Shown: in pieces, positions 58,905-64,000 of the stretch | Layout: each line of letters starts with the position of its first letter | How positions within the stretch are numbered: the first letter of the stretch is position 1 | Source: Trichodelitschia bisporula | Lineage: Eukaryota; Ascomycota; Dothideomycetes; Phaeotrichales; Phaeotrichaceae | Assembly (NCBI GenBank): GCA_010356995.1 | Contig: ML996694.1 | Span: 57,139 to 121,138 of the forward strand | Reading direction: 5' to 3' | DNA: 64,000 nt | Position numbers and translations under genes: made by a program | The notes under the pieces: model-generated | The model's input: only the letters and a program-made list of their open reading frames with translations | Told to the model about the DNA's origin: nothing | Databases searched by the model: none

Positions 58905-59462
58905 TTCTAGCATCCCTCAAACACTTTCAAAGGCTTATGGCCCTCCCCCGGACTCTCCTTCACGAGCACCATGACTTCTTCCTCGTCAGGCAGCATCTGA
59001 TGGCGATGCCAGCGAGGATGTGGAAACATGGCTTCCATTTCCTTCTGAGCTTCTTCGCTACCGGGAGGTGGAAACATGGAATACCTTCCTTTCTGGCTCT
59101 TCTTCTCTACCTGGGGGTGGAAACATGGCATTCATTCCTTCCAGAGCTTCTTCACAGCCGGGATGTGGAAACACGATGTTCATTCCTTCCTGGGACTCCT
59201 TCACTGCCGGCTTCCGGATAGCCTTGGATACATGCTGGCCTTCATCTATACAGCGAACCAAATAATGTGTCTTCTGGTGGAGACCGTTCCTTCCTTCGAC
59301 GGGACCTGGATCGAATGTTTGGGAGACCCCGCGAGGTACCGCATGGCCATCGAGGGTGAGCGTATGCAGACCGCGACATTTGGACTGGCGTTGCACGTTT
59401 TTGGTATACGAAGGCGTGCGACATTTGGACTGAAGTTGAACGTTTTGGTATACGAAGACGGC
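58905..59462 (+). pseudogene. Relic of Est1-type gene, middle part
   Basis: Matches the intact gene around 21760-22125, with frame breaks. Recognisable pieces: LLHEHHDFFLVRQHLMAMP (58953), four tandem WKHG units (59013-59210), and MLAFIYTANQIMCLLVETVP to YRMAIEGERMQT (59225-59375). It ends in two 45-bp copies of the segment corresponding to 22082-22124 (59371-59462). Confidence 0.85.
59013..59210 (+). repeat. 48-51-bp tandem repeat derived from one Est1-domain helix, 4 copies
   Basis: Units begin near 59013, 59064, 59114 and 59162, each of the type GATGTGGAAACATGG...TTC(A)TTCCTT...CTTCTTC...CCGG. The intact gene has a single such unit (21863-21914), coding for MWKHGIHSFLELLRYR. Copies are diverged and not all in the same frame. 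Confidence 0.9.
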
Positions 59463-59499
59463 CGGCCGTGGGAGACCGATCGGCCGACTTCATCACATA

Positions 59500-59830
59500 C
59501 CCGTCCCAAGACTCCAAGACCTGTTCCAGCGTCCGAGTCGAAGAGACGAGGAACCCAATCCAGACCCGCAGAGCCCGATCTCCCACGCGACCCCGGATGG
59601 CCTCCTTAATCCATGACCATATCCCCCGAGCAGTTGGCCACAGAAGTCAAGTATATATACCAGGGGCTCACAACGGTTCGAGTCGAAGTGCGGTCACGTC
59701 GACAAGTCCCAGGTCGCGGCTTTAAACGATGGTGCCCTCCTGGAGGATCCTCACTTCCAAGCCCTAGTTGCCCTCCACCGGACCCTTCTTCACGAGCATC
59801 ATGACTTAATCCTCGCCAGCCAACATCATC
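59500..59830 (+). pseudogene. Relic of Est1-type gene, N-terminal part
   Basis: Corresponds to 21470-21806 of the intact gene (KTPRPVPASESKRRGTQSRP, ISPEQLATEVKYIYQGLT, then the HRTLLHEHHD region) with an in-frame stop (59608-59610) and frameshifts. It lies downstream of the relic of the middle part, so gene order is scrambled. Confidence 0.88.
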
Positions 59831-59919
59831 TTGCCATTCTTGCTCGTCCCTTCTCCCTTTACGAAGACCATGACTTTTTTCTCACCAGCCAGTATTCGAT
59901 GATAACGCAGGGGGTTCCC

Positions 59920-60004
59920 AGAAATGAGCAAAAATGCACGATGCCGGCGAGGATGTGGAAACATGGCATTCACTCCTTCCTAGAGCTTCTTCACTCGCGG
60001 GTTC
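59920..60004 (+). pseudogene. Single WKHG unit of the Est1-type gene
   Basis: One more copy of the helix unit, preceded by ATGCCGGCGAG as in the intact gene near 21855. It is followed directly by unrelated coding sequence (TCP11-type fragment). Confidence 0.8.
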
Positions 60005-60313
60005 TGATGTAGGAACTTGCGGGGATTATGTGACTTTGTCAGTATCGCTATGTGGCTGGCGCAGCTGTTGAAGCGGCACTGCGCGCCCATGAGGGACAGC
60101 ATGGTCGATCACATGGTGGATCGGCTGCGCGCTGGGATTCCGCCGGACGTACCCAAGGGACTGTTGGAGCTGTTTGGCGTTCTGGAGTCCATGAAGCTGG
60201 GTTGTATCCGTTTGCGTTGGAATGCTAGGATCTAACAGCGCAGGATGTGGCTAACCACCAAATCCGGCACCTCTACTGCCTCATTGTGGACACCATCTCG
60301 TTCGAACAGGCAT
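60005..60313 (+). pseudogene. TCP11/Sok1-type gene fragment embedded in Est1-type relics
   Basis: The frame reads AQLLKRHCAPMRDSMVDHMV, then DVPKGLLELFGVLESMKL up to 60199, an intron-like gap (60200-60243, ending CTAACAGCGCAG), then DVANHQIRHLYCLIVDTISF. This is the central signature of the TCP11 family (fungal Sok1-like proteins). No start or stop belongs to it. The donor side is off by one base (CTGG before GTTGTA), so splicing would not restore the frame. The next base run returns to an Est1-type WKHG unit. Confidence 0.75.
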
Positions 60314-60720
60314 GTGGAAACATGGGAAATGTCCTTTTTTGGAGCTTCTTCGTCACCGGGACTCTCCTCCACGAGCATCATGACTTCTTCCTCGCTAGCC
60401 AGTACCCGATGGCGACGCGTGCGCTCCCCAAACTCTGGCAAAATGTATGCGATGCCGGCGAGGATGTGGAAACATGGAATACCTTCACTTTCTGGAGCTT
60501 CTTCGCCGCTGGGGCGTGGAAACATGACATCCATTCCTTCCTGGAGCTCCCTCGCTGTCAGACTCGATTCCGAACATTTGTCAACGCCGTTCACTAAATG
60601 ATGGATCACCTCAGGCCTCTTGGACAGCACTTGGACCGAATGCCTGGGGCATCTTGGAAGATACCGAATGAACATAGTCAGGCAAAGCAACTTCAGGACC
60701 TTGCGGGGAACGAAAATGCG
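60314..60720 (+). pseudogene. Further Est1-type relics
   Basis: Contains a WKHG unit (60310-60360), LLHEHHDFFLASQYPMATRA (60364-60420), two more WKHG units (60466-60560) and a short piece resembling ECLG(D/H)LGRYRMN (60630-60680). Orientation is plus, the frame is broken and order differs from the intact gene. Confidence 0.82.
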
Positions 60721-60917
60721 CTCCGCCAAAGACGTCTCTTCGGCTTGTTTCGCCACTCATACGACCTGACGCGCCAAGAGGACACGATCCACAACACCTG
60801 TATGCGAATAGGTACACGCGCTTCAAATCAGAAGGACGTCTAGGTCTGCAGTGACGACGCACCATCTGGATTTGACCGAAAGCGGCATTTTCCATGGAAG
60901 CTGACAAGCCGACTCCC

Positions 60918-61338
60918 AATACCCGTGGTACCTGAACAGCTGGCGACAGAAGTCAAGTCCATATATGCCGGCCTCACTATGGTCGAGGGAACTCAACAAG
61001 CCGACAAACGCTAACGACAGCGCCGGGAGATAGTCTTATCTCCACGGTACGCGCTTCCAAACCCCTATCGCCGTCTATGGAATACTGGTCACCCACGAGT
61101 ACCTCGACCGCTTCTTCGCCTCGTAGTATCCCGCCGGTCTGGACCGGGACACGGCTAACTTCCATAGGAAATGCCACTTCCGCCTGCTCTGGACCGGGAG
61201 ACCGTTAACTTCTATGGGGAATGCCACTTCCGGCCACTCTGGACTGGGACACGGCTGAGTTGCCTCGACCATAGTGAGGCCGGCATACATGGACTTCACT
61301 CTTGCAGCCAGCTGTTCAGATACCGCGGGTATTGTGGG
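60918..61338. repeat. Inverted repeat of an Est1-type N-terminal fragment
   Basis: The plus-strand arm (60918-60986) reads PEQLATEVKSIYAGLTMVE; the second arm (about 61262-61338) carries the same sequence on the minus strand. Each arm extends the match into flanking ACAATACCCG-type sequence. The spacer is about 275 bp and includes a 50-bp tandem repeat. Confidence 0.85.
61139..61260 (+). repeat. 50-bp tandem repeat, 2.4 copies
   Basis: Units begin CTGGACCGGGA at 61139 and 61189, and CTGGACTGGGA at 61239; the first two units share AATGCCACTTCCG. Lies between the arms of the inverted repeat. Confidence 0.85.
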
Positions 61339-61586
61339 TCGGCACGAATGCCAAATTTTTTTTTTCGAAAAGCAATAATCTCGAAGCACTCCAAGCGACA
61401 GATACGAAACCATACCTGCCCAAACTGGAAGTTTCGCAGATGTCCGACCAAGGAATGGAAAACAGCCCGAACCGTAGACTCAGTACAACGTATGTCAGTC
61501 CACCACAAATAGAAACAATGAAACCCAACTTAAAGAACTTGGGCTTGTGTGGTGACCGTTCACAGTTTCTCTCATGTGACTTCGTC

Positions 61587-61894
61587 CTAAGGGTTCTTGA
61601 CGAATCTCTCCATCACGGTCAAGCCACGTGTGTCCTCCCCATCAGCCAGTCGAACCGTATTGACGTCGAACTGGATGCCCATCTGCGCCAGCACGGCAAG
61701 GTGCCTGTTCGTGTGGGCTGAGGCGCTGGTGCTTGGTGGGTGGGCTGCGGTGATTTGGTCATGCCTGGCAAGGTTTTCGGCCGTGAGAGGGCTGTAGCGG
61801 TGTTAGTGTACGGACTGCTGATGGGTGGGTGGAGTGAAAGGTGTTGGTTGTAAGGGAGGGCGAAGACTTACTTCGACGACTGGTTCTGTGCCAT
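61587..61894 (-). CDS. Small spliced gene, 75-residue hypothetical protein
   Basis: Two exons, 61894-61872 and 61791-61587. The 80-nt intron has consensus signals: donor GTAAGT, branch CTAAC, acceptor CTACAG. The protein begins MAQNQSSN-PLTAENLARHD, has a Ser/Ala/His linker, then QMGIQFDVNTVRLADGEDTR, and ends VMERFVKNP. The intact spliced frame with ideal signals and non-repetitive composition argues for a real gene. I do not recognise the family. There is no signal peptide, membrane segment or cysteine. It lies on the opposite strand to the surrounding Est1-type relics. Confidence 0.65.
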
Positions 61895-61942
61895 GTGCGC
61901 GGTCGTGGTGGTGGTATTGGTGGCAGTCGTTGTTGAGGTGGG

Positions 61943-62050
61943 TATGGATGACGAAGAGAGCAAGCGAGTTGAGGGGCGGCTATGGATAACGAAGAGAGCA
62001 AGCGAGTTGAGGGGTGGGTATGGATGACGAAGAGAGTAAGAGAGTTTAGG
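61943..62050 (-). repeat. 38-bp tandem repeat upstream of the small gene, about 2.8 copies
   Basis: Units start at 61943, 61981 and 62019 with TATGGATGACGAAGAGAG or a one-base variant. On the strand of the small gene the repeat is pyrimidine-rich and lies 49-156 bp before its ATG, so it is in the promoter or leader. Confidence 0.9.
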
Positions 62051-62523
62051 AATGGAGGCTGAGTTGTTGCTAAGGGATTGGAAGGTGTAAACTGGAAGTG
62101 GTGATAGGGAAGTTGCTCGGCGGGACATGTCTTTATATCAAGCACATTTCACAGTTTTTACGCCTGCAACCTGCGATGGGAGGCAGTAGACCATACTTGC
62201 ATTATGGCTGATAGATCCAGTCGAAACCAGCGAGCCGTGGTGCGCACCTTCATGGCGGGGGGTGGGTGAGGTGCGATGAGATAGTGTACATCAAGGGCGA
62301 ACCCGTCGGTAACTAGGGTGCAATTCGTAGCGTGTTTTTTATTGGCCGCACACACGCGTCAAGGGCGGATCCCACTTGCAGATACACCCCGGTTGTGGTG
62401 TCGCTAAATTCATCTTGCGGTGCGCGAACCGTCTGCCTGAACACATCGAAGCAAGTTGCAGGATATAAGCTTACTTGGGGCTCAACGACTGGCGTGTGGT
62501 GGATGTACGCACGTCCCCCCTGC

Positions 62524-63392
62524 GCCGAATGCGACCCAAAACGCAGTAGCCCTTACTCCGACCTTACTCCGACCTGTTCTCTCAACGGAATGCGCCCTCT
62601 TTACCTCTTTATATACAAGTTTATATAAAAGTTCCAAAATCCGCCTGGACGCTTCCAGCCAATAAAATCTCAAAATTCTCGAAAGCTGCAGAAAGGACCA
62701 AGGGCCATCCGAAAAAAAGCGTAGCCGTCTACTTCCCTCTCCTCCAATGACATGTTTATCACACAGCAAAAGATGAGGAAGGAGGGGGAACATGATACTT
62801 TAAGTTAGCCCTTGGAACTCGCTGTTGACAGGCGCGACCGATTCAACCCCGCCGTGCCCGCTTGGAAGGACGGAAGTCAAAGTCAGGCTCAGGCTGCAAA
62901 GCTGCAAGCAGGTTCTTCCACTCTAAAAGGAGCGTATGTAAGATTTACTGCATCACATGAGCAAGACGATGTACTAAACATTCTGCTTGCATTACATATG
63001 TATCTACTCGGTTTTGCAGCAAGTCACGCTTCAGCGGCAATATCGGAGAGCTCCGAGCGGGTGAATGTTCGACCTCTGGAACTTGGGACATAGTTGGTCG
63101 CTTGTCCAGGGAGTCTATCGGCGTCGCTCTTGCTCCAGAGCGTAGAGCTTGATCCAATCGCCGAAGCCTCATGTCAAAGCAGATTCCCAAGGGAATATCT
63201 CTCTGTGCATTACTGTCCACGGTATGGGAATACCTCTTTCATGTGGCGTCTGAACGCTCACCGGATTTTCGCAAACCTTTATTTCAACTTCAGATGGTGA
63301 AGCGCCCAATACTCGGGGAAGCACCGTCCACAGCATTCATCATGCACCAGAGAAATGATACCGTTGACCATCGTGTTTCCAGAGAGATGAGG
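62524..63392 (-). repeat. Repeat A, right copy (inverted relative to 19752-20598)
   Basis: 869 bp matching the reverse complement of the left copy over its whole length, with few substitutions and an 11-bp duplication. The two TATA-like boxes now face left, away from the second Est1-type gene copy and toward the small minus-strand gene. Confidence 0.9.
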
Positions 63393-63499
63393 GAGACTTC
63401 TGCCTTGCCCCCTTTAGGGCGTCCTCCGATCACCTTTTGTCGCCTTTTTTTCGAGTCTTCGGCCTTGTCATCTATTCCAGATACATCGGACTCGGCCAT
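63393..63499 (-). pseudogene. Truncated coding fragment interrupted by repeat A
   Basis: On the minus strand, ATG at 63499 opens MAESDVSGIDDKAEDSKKRR and then KVIGGRPKGGKAEVS, running into repeat A at 63392. The basic GRPKGG segment is of a kind often seen near the N-terminus of BED-finger/hAT-type transposon proteins, but that assignment is weak. This ~200-bp stretch is absent next to the left copy of A. Confidence 0.35.
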
Positions 63500-63591
63500 T
63501 TTTCCACGGCCGCCCGATGATGCGATGGCCACAGGCTACCCGAAAACATCGTGGCCTCGCCAAACCACAACATAAGCTACAACTCAACCTG

Positions 63592-64000
63592 AAGGCTACT
63601 GCGTTTTGGGTCGCATTCGGCTCAGTGCTGGCCTCAGCGCAGGGGGGAGAAGCTGAGGCGAAATTTTAAGCCGCAAGGCAACGGTGCGCGAACCACGCGG
63701 GATTACGTGTTGGCCCTCGCTCCGGCCCTTGTAACCACCAGCCCCATGAATGGAGGCCCACCAAACAACTGCTTTCGGGCGTCGAGGGCCGCGCTCCACA
63801 GAATGCGTACATGTTCAATCCAACTCCCTCGGATGATGATGATTCTGGTGCCATTGCTCGCACTTTGTTAGATTCGGTCGCTATCAGCTTTCGACGCTTT
63901 CTAATCAAATCAAACTTTCACAACTTACTCTTCAAGACCGAGCCTAAATGCGTTCCCGAGGATCTGAACTCGGCACGTTCACCGCAATGCGTGCCAGTCC
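63592..64000 (+). repeat. Repeat B, right copy (direct copy of 20569-20912)
   Basis: Nearly identical to the left copy except for about 19 bp inserted after GAACCACGCG, a longer (about 50 bp) insertion after AACCACCAGC, and scattered substitutions. It continues to the window edge. Confidence 0.93.
63948..64000 (+). CDS. Second copy of Est1-type gene, first codons only (runs off window)
   Basis: ATG at 63948 corresponds to 20860. The 53 visible bases differ from the first copy by one substitution (Gln to Arg at the fourth codon) and keep the frame. Whether the rest is intact cannot be seen. Confidence 0.7.
   Translation, partial: MRSRGSELGTFTAMRAS

Noticed and set aside
19752-63392. Whole 42-kb block as a giant mobile element (Starship-like)
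   Set aside because: No tyrosine-recombinase (DUF3435) captain gene or target-site duplication is visible, and the cargo is mostly housekeeping genes; an inversion or duplication of repeat A is simpler.

Overview
The window reads as chromosomal DNA of a filamentous ascomycete (Pezizomycotina). The genes are GC-rich, sit on both strands, and are interrupted by short GT-AG introns (mostly 42-58 nt) with CTAAC/CTAAT-type branch points. The families are typical of such fungi: Tti1, isoprenylcysteine methyltransferase, a PRCC-type protein, Sin1, a CLC channel, a secreted SURNod19 protein, an MFS transporter, an Acinus-like SAP/RRM protein, a Zn2Cys6 protein, BolA3 and a Gac1-type PP1 subunit. The class or genus cannot be fixed from sequence alone. 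Exon joins are my own reading of splice sites and frames.

Layout. 1-12.5 kb is ordinary, compact and gene-dense: the 3' part of TTI1, a small Cys/His-rich protein, the methyltransferase and the PRCC-like gene (both minus), SIN1 divergent from the PRCC-like gene, and a six-exon CLC gene. 14.8-16.1 kb holds a six-exon secreted SURNod19 gene (minus). 16.1-28.3 kb is gene-poor apart from one intact five-exon gene (20.9-23.9 kb) with an Est1-type RNA/DNA-binding domain and a degenerate C-terminal PIN domain. 28.3-42.0 kb has an MFS transporter, the Acinus-like gene, a protein with a C-terminal Zn2Cys6 cluster, BolA3, and a broken RNase H-like gene that contains 54 consecutive Gs. 42-54.3 kb has no gene I can support. 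54.3-56.5 kb is the glycogen-targeting PP1 subunit.

58-64 kb is the unusual part. It contains scrambled, partly inverted fragments of the Est1-type gene. Several short coding pieces have been amplified there into minisatellites of about 45, 50, 58 and 116 bp. A fragment of a different gene (TCP11/Sok1-type) is embedded among them. The region also holds a small spliced 75-codon gene, an inverted copy of an ~850-bp repeat (A) that lies just upstream of the intact Est1-type gene at 19.75-20.6 kb, and then the start of a second direct copy of that gene running off the window. Inverted copies of repeat A thus bracket ~42 kb of normal genes, and the second gene copy is cut off from the TATA-bearing upstream segment of the first.

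The housekeeping genes act independently. Tti1 (PI3K-like kinase maturation) and Sin1 (TORC2) both feed TOR signalling, but nothing indicates co-regulation.
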